Source: Mantamonas sphyraenae
Lineage: Eukaryota; CRuMs; Mantamonadidae
Length of the DNA stretch: 64,000 nucleotides
Direction: 5' to 3'
NCBI GenBank assembly: GCA_026936335.1
Contig: JAPMXV010000029.1
Location: 372,001-436,000, forward strand
The translations under genes were made by a program, and so were the position numbers. Every line of letters begins with the position of its first letter. Position 1 is the first letter of the stretch. Below the pieces are notes generated by a model. The model did no database searches. It saw only the letters and a list, made by a program, of their open reading frames with translations, and was not told the DNA's origin. Below, piece by piece: positions 1-11,466 of the stretch.

Positions 1-15
1 ACTCCGCGTGGTGTG

Positions 16-426
16 ATGGAGCTCAGAACGTTGCAGGAGCAGGTTATGCAATCGTTCCCAGACACTCTGCGCTCATTTGCTTCGCTGCGCCATTTTCTGG
101 CGGTGCACGCTGGCAACGACATCAAGTTTCAATCTAGTGGAAGCTCGAATGACCCTGAAGACTGTGTGGTGATGCTTACACGTCACGAGGGTCAGCTGAT
201 GTACGTGGAGCCTGTTCGGACCGCCAAGGATGTTGCGTTTGTGGTCGAATGGCTGAAGACCACCCTTAGCATGCAGCTACACGGGTGCATGGAGAAGAAG
301 CAACTGCAAGCGTTGCTGGATGAGCAGGAGTTTGGCGACATTGGCAGATCGCTCGACTGGATGTTGGCGGAGGTCGGCGCGGTGACGATGGCAACGGAAC
401 GGGGCACATTTGTGTTTGAAAAATAG
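16..426 (+). CDS. unidentified protein, possibly the 3' end of a longer gene
   Basis: I do not recognise this product. The first ATG gives about 136 residues, but the frame is open to the left window edge, so this may be the last exon of a larger gene. The protein is mixed alpha/beta without a signal peptide or membrane segment. The last 60 residues (helix, helix, then the strand-like end VTMATERGTFVFEK) could be a small winged-helix-like fold, but that is only an impression. The stop lies 24 nt before the TRUB start on the same strand. Codon use and GC content look like the neighbours, so I treat it as a real gene of unknown function. Confidence 0.5.
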   Translation: MELRTLQEQVMQSFPDTLRSFASLRHFLAVHAGNDIKFQSSGSSNDPEDCVVMLTRHEGQLMYVEPVRTAKDVAFVVEWLKTTLSMQLHGCMEKKQLQALLDEQEFGDIGRSLDWMLAEVGAVTMATERGTFVFEK

Positions 427-450
427 AGACATTGTGGAGTAGTTACCCAC

Positions 451-1137
451 ATGGACGGCTTCGTGGTTGTAAACAAGCCTTCAGGCGTGTTGTCGACACA
501 CGTGGTGCGCAAGATCAAGCAGCTGACTCCGCGCAAGACAAAAGTGGGTCACGGAGGAACTCTGGACCCTCTTGCTTGTGGTGTACTGGTGCTGGGCATT
601 GGCGACGGATGCAAACGGCTGACGGAGCTCCTGTCCGGACCCAAATCGTACGTGGCACACGGGCAACTGGGGCTCGCCACGGACACGCAAGACTGTACGG
701 GAGCTGTGGTCCGCAGGGCAGACTACGGCCACGTTACGCGAGAGGATATCGAAAGGGTACTTCGTATGCAGTTTACAGGACACATTCGACAGCGTACGCC
801 TCTGTACAGCGCTGTCAAGGTGCGCGGGATGCGCCTTTACGACTACGCACGCAAGGGCATCCCCATAGCAGAAGAGGACCTTCCCATGCGTGACATTCAT
901 GTTCCACACATCCAGTGCACAGACTACACCGCTCCCCATGTGGCTGTGGAGCTTGAGTGCAGCGGGGGCACGTACGTTCGAACTATCCTGCACGATCTCG
1001 GCCTAGCCCTCGGCACGGTCGCCAATATGACCTATCTGCAGCGTACGCGCCATGGTGTGTTCTCTTTAGCCCAGAGTATTGATTTTGAGCATCTGGATTC
1101 CGTGGAGTCACTCAGGAAACACCTGCGGAGCGATTGA
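451..1137 (+). CDS. TRUB1: tRNA pseudouridine synthase, TruB/Pus4 family (TRUB1-like)
   Basis: Intronless, 228 residues. The family converts U55 in the T-arm of tRNA to pseudouridine. The N-terminus has the TruB start (GFVVVNKPSGVLSTHVV), then the catalytic motif GHGGTLDPLACGVLVLGIG with the nucleophilic Asp in TLDP (about residue 39). KSYVAHGQLGLATDTQD, RQRTPLYSAVKVRGMRLYDYAR and CSGGTYVRTILHDLG follow as the usual RNA-binding and active-site blocks. Length fits a bacterial-type core without the PUA domain, as in eukaryotic TRUB1. No clear mitochondrial presequence is seen. Its last 106 nt overlap, antisense, the 3' end of the CLU-domain gene. It is one of three pseudouridine synthase genes in this window. 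Confidence 0.93.
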   Translation: MDGFVVVNKPSGVLSTHVVRKIKQLTPRKTKVGHGGTLDPLACGVLVLGIGDGCKRLTELLSGPKSYVAHGQLGLATDTQDCTGAVVRRADYGHVTREDIERVLRMQFTGHIRQRTPLYSAVKVRGMRLYDYARKGIPIAEEDLPMRDIHVPHIQCTDYTAPHVAVELECSGGTYVRTILHDLGLALGTVANMTYLQRTRHGVFSLAQSIDFEHLDSVESLRKHLRSD

Positions 1138-2500
1138 ACTTCATTTCTTTCGTGAGACCGACTCGTCGATAGACTGCTCTTGCTCTTGCTCTTGCTCTTG
1201 CTCTTGCTTGCTCCTTTGGTCTTTCGCGAAGATTCTTTGCGCAGAGACGAGGGCTTGGTGGACAGCGACTCTTGCTGCTGGCGTGCCATTGCCCGCTGCC
1301 GGCGTTCCAGCTGGCGCTGTTTGTGCCACACACGGTACCGACGACGATAGATGTGAGATCGAAACGCACGTGCGATGGTTTTCTGTGCATGCGTGAAGCG
1401 CTGGAGCTTGAAGTTCACCATGAGTTCGTTGTGGAACAGGCGGCGGTACTTGAACGCGCAAATGTTGGTCACTGCGTTGAGCAGACACGCATCGTGGCAA
1501 AAGAAGCCACAGCCTCGGCAACGCCTGTTGACTTGCTTGTGAATCAGTGTGTGGCTGAGTCCCAGCTCATCCACATTCACCTTCAGCCGCGTGCCACACT
1601 CAGCACACATCTGATCCTCCTCAACGGCATCTTCGTACACCTCAAAGTCGTGCGCCACCTCACTCATACCCAGCAGCCCCTCCACGTTCATGCTCGTTTC
1701 GCCACGCTCGTGGTTGGCGTCCACGAGAATCAGAGGCTCGCCGTCGTCAAACGTAAACTCGTTCAGCTTTGCATCGTTGTCCAACCACGTGCCCAGACGG
1801 GGTCGGAACAGCTTCCAGTCCTCGCCCTCTGCCTTGAAATCCAAAATGAACTCGGTGAACGCAGGGAGCGGTGTCTCCATGACTGCGTCCATGACTCCAA
1901 AGCCTCCAGGACCGCCCTCGGACAGCTTCTTCAGGTCATTCATGCCCGGTGCATTCTCAACATAATCCATTCTGCTTGCGTGTCGCAGGGCGTGTTGATC
2001 CTTCACGTGGCGAATGTTGTCCGCCTTTTCGACGGCCACATTCGTGTCCGCATGCCTCGGCTTCTGTAGCAGCTCGTCCATCACCGCCTCGTGAACCGCC
2101 TGCGTTGGTACAGTTTGGCGCGTGGCCGGTGGAGACATGCTCCTGCGCTTGCTCTTCTTCTTCTTCTTGCGCGGCGCATTGCGGCGTGCAATCTGTGCCT
2201 TTTTGGAGAAGAAGACATCGTCCTGCGCCAGGCTGCCCGTCGATGACGAGGAGTCGTAGTCCTCCTCCATCACACCCTCTTCCATGGCCGCGGCCTCCAT
2301 CGCAGCCATGGACGCAGCCTCGGTCGACGGCAGAGCCATCATAGACGCTCCGCGCCCGCCCATGTTGATCGCGCTGGTCTGTGCCTGCATCGTCTGCAGC
2401 GAGTACGGATCAATCGGAGCCGATTGCTGTTGGTACGGGTAGGAACCTTGTGGCATTTCCATGCTTTTGGTCAGCGTTTCCTGTTGTGCATACTGATACG

Positions 2501-2535
<35 letters not shown>

Positions 2536-5500
2536 GGTGCTGTGGCTGTGGCGGTGGTTGTGATTGTTGAAGCTGTTGCTGCGGAGGCGGCGGCGCAACC
2601 ACTTCCTTGTCGTTGTCCCCACGGATGTTGGTGTAGTCTGCAATCTGGTCCCATACCTGCAGCGTACGATTGCGCTTCTTGGCACGCTTCTCCTCCTGTC
2701 GGCTGTACAAGTTTGGTGCGGGTTTGCTCTTGCTCATTGATTTCAGTTGAGGCGCAAGTTGCGGCTGTTGCTGCGACTGTTGCTGCTGAGTAGGCTGCTG
2801 TTGTTGCTGTTGTTGCTGTTGCTGCTGCTGAGGCAACTGCGGCGGTTGAGGCGGTGCTGTGTCACGCTGCGGGGCACCGCGTCGTGTGCTCGAGCGCATC
2901 ACCTTTGATCGAGGGCTCGATCGGGCAGTCTTGCTCGCAGCAAGGTGTTTGGTGGACGCCGGTCCACGTGACTTTGAGAGTGACTTGCTCACCGATGTGC
3001 TCTTCTTCTTGGCCACGCCACTGGGTAGGAATGACTCCTTCGGCGGCATGGGCGGCATCGCCATCTCGACCTCCCCATCACTGATACCGTCATAGTCATC
3101 GTCGCTCTCGTCATCGTTCTCTTCATCGCTGAGCGCATCGGCAGAAACGTTGCTCGTTGCACTACTTCCTCCGCCAAACAAGTTGGAGAGCTTCTTCCAC
3201 GCCTGTTGGGCAAACGAGGGCGACTCGTTGTACGACTCGGAATCCATGTCTTCGTCCAGCACCTGTACATCCTGCTCCAGCTCCACCTCATCGTTGATTG
3301 CTTGGATTCCGGAAAAGATGTTCTCCTGCATCCTCAAGTTCATCATGCCCTGTGCGCCCAAGTAGTAGTCTTGGTCCACGTCCGGCAGATCGTTCAGCAG
3401 TTCGGTCATGCCAATCATCGAGCCTGCTCGGTTGATGTTGCCCAGCGAGCCCTTGTCTCCTGCTGTGGTCTCCTCTTCGTCGGAGGACTCGTCGTTGCGG
3501 ATGATCACCTTTGCGTCCTTGCGACTGCCTTGGTTCTCCCGCAGCGACATGCGCTGCAAGTGCACTCCTGTTTTTTGTTGCACGTGGCCGAGAAAGTCCG
3601 TCACAAACGCACCCACCGTCATGTCTGGTGAGTACGTGCTCAGCAGCACCGAGTGCTGTACTTTGTGCAGCACAATGGTCACACTCTGCGACAGGGGAAG
3701 CCGATCGCTGTGTTCAACCCACGTCGAGTCCAGAGCGTTGAAGCCCTCCTTCCACATCGCATCATCTGCGGTGTTCAACGGTTTCGTCAGCAGCGGCGAC
3801 AGGTTGTTCAAGGACACACACTTGAGAAATTCCGTGCGAGGTGCAAACATCACCGTCAGTTGGCTCTTGTAACCATCTTTGACCTCCTTCTCGCCTTGCT
3901 CGCCGTCAATGCTGCCGCTGCTGCTGCTACTGCTGCTGCTGCTGCTGCTGGTGGTGGTGCTGGTACTGCTGCTCCTGCCATCTTCCATCGAGCCTCCTAC
4001 GCTCTCGTCATCCACCACCGTGGATTCAGACGTAGACGATGAGGGCGATGCGATCGTCGACTCCATCTCGGCCTCCATGGCCACCCGGCTTGTTTCTGCA
4101 TCGTTGCGAATGTCCTCAACAGAACACGGCAGGTTTCCCTTGCTCACTCGGATGTGCAACTTCTCCTCGATGCGACTCAGCAGTGCATCCATGTCCATGC
4201 CTTCGCGCAGATCAAACGTCTCCTCGCTCTCTGCCGGCGTCAGCGAGTTGACAAACTTGGAACGCACCAGGTTCTTCAAACGACTCGTCCAAAACATGTG
4301 CGCGCGCAGGTTGCTCTTGGAAGCAAACACCAAGTGCAATGTGCGCATTGCTCCGTCGCTGAAGCGGCTAAAGTCCATGTGTGTGGTTTCTTGCGACTCA
4401 ATCAGTTCACGCCAGGTCTCTTGGATCAAATCGCGAATCACGCGTGCCACCATCTCCAGCAGCATGTTGTGCGCCAGCAGAGGCGAGCGCTCCACCAACC
4501 GCGCACGCACAAGTCCCAGAAAGCGCATGTTGATGCCAGCGCGATGCACGTGGTCCACCAACCATTGTTGGCTGACGAAGCGTGCACCCTCTACACTCTT
4601 TACAAGCACGTCGGCCTCGTCGGAGATGCGATTCTGCACCAAATCCACAAACGCTTCCCTGCACTCTGCGTCGTGTTCCTTTGCGTTGTGCCTGCCCCAG
4701 CCCGTAAATGCATCGCTGGACAGCTGTCGCTCGTACGACTGCACAAACTCCGAACGCAACAGCCTGTACAAGGTGCCGCCCTTGACCGGAGCGACCTCGG
4801 GTGGACAGGGCGGCTGCAGACGTGCCAGATCAACCAGATAGTACTTCCCATCCTTTCCTTTGTGCCCTTCCACATCTCCACACACAGACAGCTCCACCGC
4901 CTTGCTGTTGGTCGCCGACAGCACCTTGTGCGGCTTGAGATTGAGCAGCCTGCCCACAAGCGACATCTTGCGGTTGAACGTCTCATCACTCGCACGGATG
5001 GTCACGCCGCCGTCGCCCGAGCCGTAAATGAGGGTGCTATGATCGATGGGCAGCAGCGAGGAGACAAGCACGCGAATGCCCAGAAAGTCCACGCTGGACA
5101 CGAGCGGGATAAACACATCCTCCAGTTCACGTGTGGACTGCACCTCACTGCTTTCCAGCGTTTGTTGGCCAATCAACAGGCGTCCAATCTCGTTCAAGCC
5201 CTTCATCTCGTGTGCAGCTCCTTTGGAGGCGAACTGGACGCCGTCGTACAGATCGTACTCGTCGGTGGCGATCTTGTAGAAGAGGCCGTCGTGGACAAAC
5301 TTGAGTCCTCCTGCAATGCCTCCAAAAGCGGCGCGTTTGATGGTTTTGTGTTCGTTCTCCACAAAAAGCTCGGAGAGGATGGTGGACACGTTGTGCTGAA
5401 TGTCGGCGGAAAACACCACCAGGAGCCGCTGCATGCAGGCCCACAGACCACGCGTAAAGTCATCGTTGACAATGGTGTACCCCAGGCTGGCTCTCTCGCG

Positions 5501-6391
5501 CACGAGGGAAAGAAAGCGCAGCCAGGTGAGATGAAAGTGGGAGGCCGAATTCCTTGCCGCGTTTGCAGCTGCGGATTCCGTGCTTTCGTTCGCACTGCTC
5601 TGTCTGCTGTCCTGTGCGCCCAAACTTGTGCCGGAAGACGACGAGGATGTGTGCGTGCTGGTAGAGCTCTCTTCCATGGGGATGGTCAAGTCGTAGGCAA
5701 AGACGTCGACGCCAGAGCCATCGGTGAGGGCACACTCGCCCGTCTCCCGGTAGTTGCCCTGGTTGTCCACGGCGGGGCCTCCCAGGCTGAATCCATCGTC
5801 GTCCTCGTCCTCGTCATCGCTATCGCCGTCTCCACGCAAATCGTCCCCCGTGGTCATGGCCGAGCCCGATTCCGAAGTCGTGGAGATGGTCACCGCTGCG
5901 TCCAGCTCGTAGGCCGATGCCCGTTCGTTGGCCTGGTTGTTCTCGTTCAGGGCAGCAATGCGTTGAGACGTCGCCACACTGTCTGCTGGTGCCTCTACCG
6001 TGTACAGAGCCAAGCTGTCTTCTGTGTCGATGTCATCGTTGCTGCCGTCGTTCTCTGAGCTGCTGCCCCACAGCTGCGCCACCAAGGCGTTCAGCTGCTC
6101 GTTGTCGCTTGGACTCTCGCTGTCCTGACCATACGCACGCGGGTGGTACAGCCTGTACTTGGTCATCCTGTACATGTCACGCTCGCGCTTGTCCAGTTTG
6201 ACAAACGGATTGGCGTAGTTTGCTTTGCCGCTGGGATCTCCCGAAGAGACGCCAGCGCCGTCGTTTTGCCCGTTCGAGTCCTGCTCCGCACCTTCACCTG
6301 CTGTCACCACTGCAGGGCTGAAATAGGGCGAGCTGATTAGGTCATAGTGTGCCAACCCGGGCATCGGCTGATCGCCACCGGTTGGATCCAT
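1032..6391 (-). CDS. large CLU-domain protein with C-terminal Cys-rich finger and IQ motif
   Basis: Proposed complement(join(1032..2528,2657..6391)), about 1743 residues. The 128-nt intron (donor GTATGG, acceptor CAACAG) joins two long ORFs in matching phase; a one-base indel in the CAACAG tract is the alternative. Residues about 350-570 match the CLU domain of clustered-mitochondria proteins (FVHDGLFYKIATDEYDLYDG, GKDGKYYLVDLARLQPP, then LYRLLRSEFV and SSDAF). The usual C-terminal TPRs of CLU are absent. Instead there are acidic low-complexity stretches, a poly-Ser tract (about 815), poly-Gln tracts, a finger with CAEC and CRGCGFFCHDAC (about 1555-1605) and one IQ-like helix (about 1626). 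The start MDPTGGDQPMPG is 74 nt from the divergent ankyrin gene. An upstream ATG at 6505 is possible. Function unknown; related to but not CLUH. Confidence 0.75.
1175..1206. repeat. CTCTTG hexanucleotide repeat
   Basis: Five copies of CTCTTG. On the minus strand it encodes the alternating Lys-Ser tail of the CLU-domain protein. The six-base unit keeps frame when copy number changes. Confidence 0.85.
2500..2534. repeat. (GTTGCT)n poly-Gln tract
   Basis: CAA/CAG repeat on the minus strand inside the CLU-domain gene, at the proposed splice acceptor and frame change. Confidence 0.85.
3911..3956. repeat. (CTG)n poly-Ser tract
   Basis: CTG repeat read as AGC (Ser) on the minus strand in the CLU-domain gene. 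Confidence 0.85.
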
Positions 6392-6464
6392 GGCCTTTCG
6401 TTTGCATCGCGCTGTGCAGCTGTGCGTCGCGGCGGCCAAAAGGCCTCTCTGCAGCAGCCGACGC
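6392..6464. promoter_or_regulatory. very short intergenic segment between divergent genes
   Basis: Only 73 nt separate my preferred starts of the minus-strand CLU-domain gene (6391) and the plus-strand ankyrin gene (6465). Both frames are open across the segment, so either gene could start earlier; a CCATGG at 6388-6393 gives an ATG on each strand. Any promoter must be bidirectional or lie within coding sequence. No TATA box is visible. Confidence 0.3.
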
Positions 6465-9400
6465 ATGGCCACGTTTGCATCCTTGCTGGCAGATGGGGCC
6501 GACAATGGGGCCCTCGTCGACTATTTAGCCGACCAGTGTGGCAAAGGCAGGCTGCTGTTTTCCATCTTGGATGACCTGGACGCACAGGGCGGAAGCTGTG
6601 TGCACGCCGCGCTCTCCGGCGACCACGGCCAAGACGCGAGCGCCGGCAGCGGGAGCGACACTGCACAAACAGAGGAAACAGAGCCAGAGAGCCCCTCTCT
6701 GGCTGCACAGCGGATAAGCATGCTTCTGTGCATGGGTCACCGACCTGATCACACAGGAGCCGAACACACGGCGCTGCATCTGGCTTGCCACCAGGCCGAC
6801 GCGCATGTCACAGCACTATTGCTGGCGTGTGGGGCACGCAGCACACGCAAGGCGTCTTCAGCTGGGGGGCTGTGGTCCGGACGCTGCGATTGCATGCAGT
6901 TGAGCGAACAAGGCCCAAAGTCCGCCGGCGTCCAGAGCCCGAGCGGAAGCAAGGCTCTGGAAGCCGTGCAGCACACGCTGCGACAGTTTGCTCCTTTTGA
7001 GGAGGCTGTCTCCAATGTACAGGGCATCCAAGAGGGAGGTGTCACGGTGACCGAGCTGATGAATGGGTCAAAGGAGCTGCGCCGGACTTGGCAGCAGGCA
7101 TGTCCGCCGCGTTTGGCAGCGCGCAGGCTGGCGGTGGTGCACACAAACGCCAGCAGCGACGAAGAGGTGCGAAATATGCCCTTTGTGTCGCGTCTGGCAT
7201 CGCACGCGTGGAACGTCGAGGTACTCAGCGCCGAGGAGGACATCCACGCCGCGTTCCACGTTCCAGGCTACGAGACAACGCGCCACGCAACCGCCGTTGT
7301 CTGGGTCCTCTCAGCACCCACAGACATCGCGGCCTCCCTTTCATTATTGACCGACCTACGCAATCTGGAGGACGAAGAGTTTCCCCTGCCCGTCCTCCTG
7401 TACCTTTTGCCCCAGCCGGAGGATCAGCCCGCCCTCGACCCAGCGCCGCTGCTCCTCCTGGGCATTAGCGCCGTGTGTACAGACGACCAGGAGCTATTGG
7501 GTCATTTCTACGAGCGCTGGCTGCTCCCTGCGTGTGCTCCCATGTTTGAACAGGCTGCACACGTGGCAACCCCGGCGACGGGCGCCCCTCTGCAACACGC
7601 CTCCCGGATGGTCACACAAGCAACCAACGAGGCAGACACGCAGCAGGGAAGCAACGAGACACCACCAAAACGCTCGCATGTGCTTCCCACAGCGTCCACA
7701 AAGCTGAAGATGGAGTTGGACGGCGACGACAAGCTGGAACGAGGCAGCAGCGGCAGCAGCAAAATGGAGGACGAAACAAGCACTCCGACTCATAAGCTGC
7801 TGTTCTCAGGGTCCATGTCGTCCGTGTTTGAATTTGGCGACGTGGTCAACACGGGGGACGTGGTGCAGGTGAGCCGCTTCATCTTGGAGCAGCAGGCACG
7901 GTCGGCGTGTCCTGCGTTTGCCCTGTTGGACAACATGACAAACAAAAGCAACGCCACAGCGCTGTTCTCGGCGGTGATCAACGGCGACGTGGAGATGTGC
8001 CAGCGCCTGCTGCAGTTTGGCGTGCTTGTCAACAGACGCACGGAATCCGGAGGCGCCACGTGTCTGCACTACGCAGCTGCACGCCTGCGCGACCACGCGG
8101 TGGTGTCGCTTTTGCTGGCATATGGTGCACGTGTATCGTACCGAGGGTCGTCCACGAGTTCCTGGGACGGCAAACGGACGGCCATGGAGATTGTGGCCGC
8201 TCGGCATCTGCACGACGTGCACGACAAGACGGTGATGCGCATGTTGGATGTGCTGGCCAAGGGTCATGGCACCTCGTTCATCCAGCAAAGACAGCTGTTG
8301 TACTGGCAGCCGGATCTTGCTGACGAGGATGTGTTGGCCAACGACGAGGTGGCCCGTCTGGCAACACACGTGACCGGCTGGACGTTGTCATGGACAGGCG
8401 TGTCGCAACTCACCCAGCAAATGCTCATGGATGTCACCTGCCTGGTTGCCAAGGTGCAGAACGACAACCAGCTGGAACGGTGTGTGGAGTGCTTGCAAGA
8501 GCTGCGACACACCGACTGGGGTGCATGGATCCCACTGCTGGTGTATGTGCCTCCCAGTAGGAGCAATCCACAAGAGTGGCCCGGTGAAGCTTGGCGCGAT
8601 GTGTACGATCTGCTATGCAGCAACGGGGCAAGTATGATCACGCGAAAGGCGCGAGACGTGTTGCAAGCGATGGAAACAAGGTGGCTGCTGGGTGGGCAAG
8701 ACGAGGACATGGACAGCATGGACAGAGATATGTTGGAGCAGGTGCTGCCTGCCAGCATGGTGGATGCGGACAAGCTGGTGTCGTGGCACCAGCCCGGCAG
8801 CAAGCTGGAAGAAAGCGTGCGCAGGGACAACCTTCCCACGTTTGTGGAGACGTTGCAAGAACTGCAAACAAGAGCAAAGAACTCCATTTTCGAGGTGATG
8901 GACACCGAAGTGACCATGCGGGAACACATGTCAATGTTGCAAGTGGCCGTCCAGTGTGGACATCTGGCCATGGCGAGGTTGTTGATCGACCAGGGCGCTG
9001 TGGTCAATTTCCGCGATCTGGAAGAGGCTACGGCGCTGCACATTGCCTGTGCCCAGGCAGATCTGGAGGCTGTGGAGCTGTTGCTGCTTCACGGTGCCTT
9101 GCCGTTCCTGCGAGCATCGAGCTCGTTGGGTCTGTGGCCCGGACGTCGCACCTGTCTGGAGATTGTTAGTCACATGGCCATGCAGTGTGCTTCGGACGAC
9201 GACAAGAAGCTGGGCCGGCTGAGGCGCATTCAACACATGTTGTTGGACATGGGCATGGGCGAACGCATTGTGCGCGCACGCAAACTGAACCCGAGGCAGG
9301 TGCGTCGCCTGGTGTTTGTCGATGTTGAACACGACACGGTGCAGAATAGCTACTTGCACGCCGTCGAACATGCCTTTCCCGGTTGGGAGGTGCGCACGTG

Positions 9401-10252
9401 CGCGAGAGACACCGACGTGGAGCAACTGATGGACGATTTGGCAAGTACACGCATCACCTGCCTGGTCATGTGTGTCGAGTCCGAGCAGGGGTCTATGATT
9501 GCACGTGCCATCATGCAACGTCTGCACAGTCGCGAAACCAGCATGATGGCGGACGCTCAGAGTTCAGGCGACCTGGGAAGCAGACATGGACGTCTGCAAC
9601 TTCCAGTGGTGCTTGTGGACGAAACAAGCTCGGATCACGCAAATGGCTTCGATCTTGCGGACGATGGCAGTCACTCTCGGCGGGATGCGTTTGTGGAGCT
9701 CGGCGCGTCCATGGTCGGCGATTGGGAGGCTGTGGAGCGGGAGATGCAATGTCGGTGGCTGCAACACTATCTGCACGACGACATGGTGGCGCAGTACGAA
9801 CATCAGCGACGCAAGGAAGAAGCGCGACGAGCACAGCTGGCCTCGGAATCGCGCAAGCGCTCGCACACGCTCATGCACGCCAGCAGCACACCCGAAGGAG
9901 GCATGCTGCATCAAAGACATGGATACAACGACGAGGACGACGACGACGACGATGACGAACATCACCATGACGAACACGACGTGGAGCATGAGAGCAAACG
10001 CAGAATGCTACACAGCAGCCATTCCATGCCCATTTCCTCGAGCCGATCCAAGCGAAGCAGCCGCCAATGGTCATCCTTTGACCACGCCAACGAATGGAGA
10101 ATGAGCGGCAGTGGAAGTGGCAGCGCAGTGTCATCGTCATCCACGACATCGCTGTCCGCTTCCTCCTCATCAAAGTCAGCCATGGCGTCATCCAACTCGA
10201 GTTCTGCGTCGTCGTCCTCCTCATCCTCCTCTTCATCGTCATCCTCCTCCAT

Positions 10253-10285
<33 letters not shown>

Positions 10286-11362
10286 TCGTTACGGGCCAGT
10301 TTTGTGCGTGTGTACCGAATGGACCGTCTGCCTGTGGCCAGGCACCGGGACATGAGCCTGGAAAGCGCAGGGTCGTCTGCAAGCCGCGAGTGGGACAGCA
10401 TGACATCGGTCGCGGGGGAACACGATGGAGGGGACGACGACCGCGTGCGCTTGCACTCGTCGTTCCCCAAATCGGTGGCGTCAGGCTCTGAGGAGGAGAT
10501 GACGACAAACCTCATGTACCATTTGTCCGAGGTGCGTGAGCGACGCGACAGGGTGGCGTTGCACGTGCTGGACAAGTGTGACGGTGACAAAAGCGCCCTC
10601 CACGTGGCAGCTTCGTGTGGCCACAGCCAGCTTGTGCGTGGCCTGCTGCGCATGGGTGCACAGGTGAACCAAGAAACTGAGGGAGGGGCCACGGCACTTC
10701 ACTACGCCAGCTACAAGCAACACGCACGAGTCATGCGCATACTGTTGGAGTATGGTGCGGATAGGGAGATCCGGGGCAGCTCATCATGGTGGGATCACGA
10801 GCACCTGTCGCCAAAAGAGATTCTGGAGCGTCACGGCCTGTCGGATGACCAAGTGGACGACCTGTTGTACCCAAGATCGGTGGAGGATATGCACGACCGC
10901 ACCTTGGTGTGGATCCACACGCACGGACCGCGCATCGACCACATGTGTATTCCGCGCTTGACGGACTCGGGTCTGATTGTGTTCAATGCCTTTGACTTTT
11001 CTGTGAACAAGATGACGCCGCTGCTCAAATCGCGCCTGATGAACGTAGACACGATGGGCATGGTGGTTGTGATTGGCAACCAGACGGATCTGAACGAGGC
11101 GCATGACCTGCTGTACGAGGTGCGCACAACCAAGAACGGCCTGTTCATTCCCGTCGTACTGTACCTTCTCAACAGCGAAGAGGGTTTGGACATCCCCGAC
11201 GAGATGTTGCAACTGTGTGTGTCGCGTGTATGCTACTCGGGTGACGAGATTGTGCACGAGTTGTCGAAGCGCTGGCTCAAGGGCCAACAACGCATCGAGA
11301 TTGCCAGTCACGACCAACATGTGCAGTTTGGACGGGTGGAAACGCGTGAGTTGAGCCAATAG
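6465..11362 (+). CDS. ankyrin-repeat protein with four ANK plus receiver-like (pseudo-REC) modules
   Basis: Two long ORFs (to 10355, then from about 10300 to 11362) belong together by repeat structure. A 62-nt intron (10238-10299, GTCATC...GGCCAG) restores phase; a second gene starting at ATG 10319 or an indel in the TCA tract are alternatives. Four modules of about 300-350 residues recur. Each has ankyrin repeats ending in a signature (TALHLACHQAD..., LLLACGA, then R.SS...GLW.GR), followed by a (beta/alpha)5 domain ending with a long helix containing RWL. ANK/REC pairs lie near nt 6730/7110, 7900/8320, 8920/9300 and 10570/10890. The beta3 Asp expected of phospho-receivers is not evident, so these look like degenerate receivers. 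A poly-Asp and poly-Ser linker precedes module 4. No kinase or membrane segment is seen. Likely a scaffold. Confidence 0.75.
10220..10286. repeat. (TCA/TCC)n poly-Ser tract
   Basis: Triplet repeat encoding Ser between modules 3 and 4 of the ankyrin/receiver-like gene. The reading frame changes here, through a proposed 62-nt intron or an indel. Confidence 0.8.
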
Positions 11363-11466
11363 GTGACAGAAGACACACAGTGCGGAGAAGAAAGCGAAGA
11401 AGAAACAACGCTCGGTTTCCCAACACAATCATCAGACAACCCCACATCCACTCCATCACCACCACC

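Noticed and set aside
1272-2069. A 265-residue plus-strand ORF antisense to the CLU-gene C-terminus
   Set aside because: The minus strand has Cys-finger and IQ motifs; this frame has none and looks like a shadow.
4154-6058. A 634-residue plus-strand ORF inside the CLU-domain gene
   Set aside because: It is antisense to a gene with clear CLU homology, has no recognisable domain and a His/Val/Gln-rich composition typical of shadow frames.
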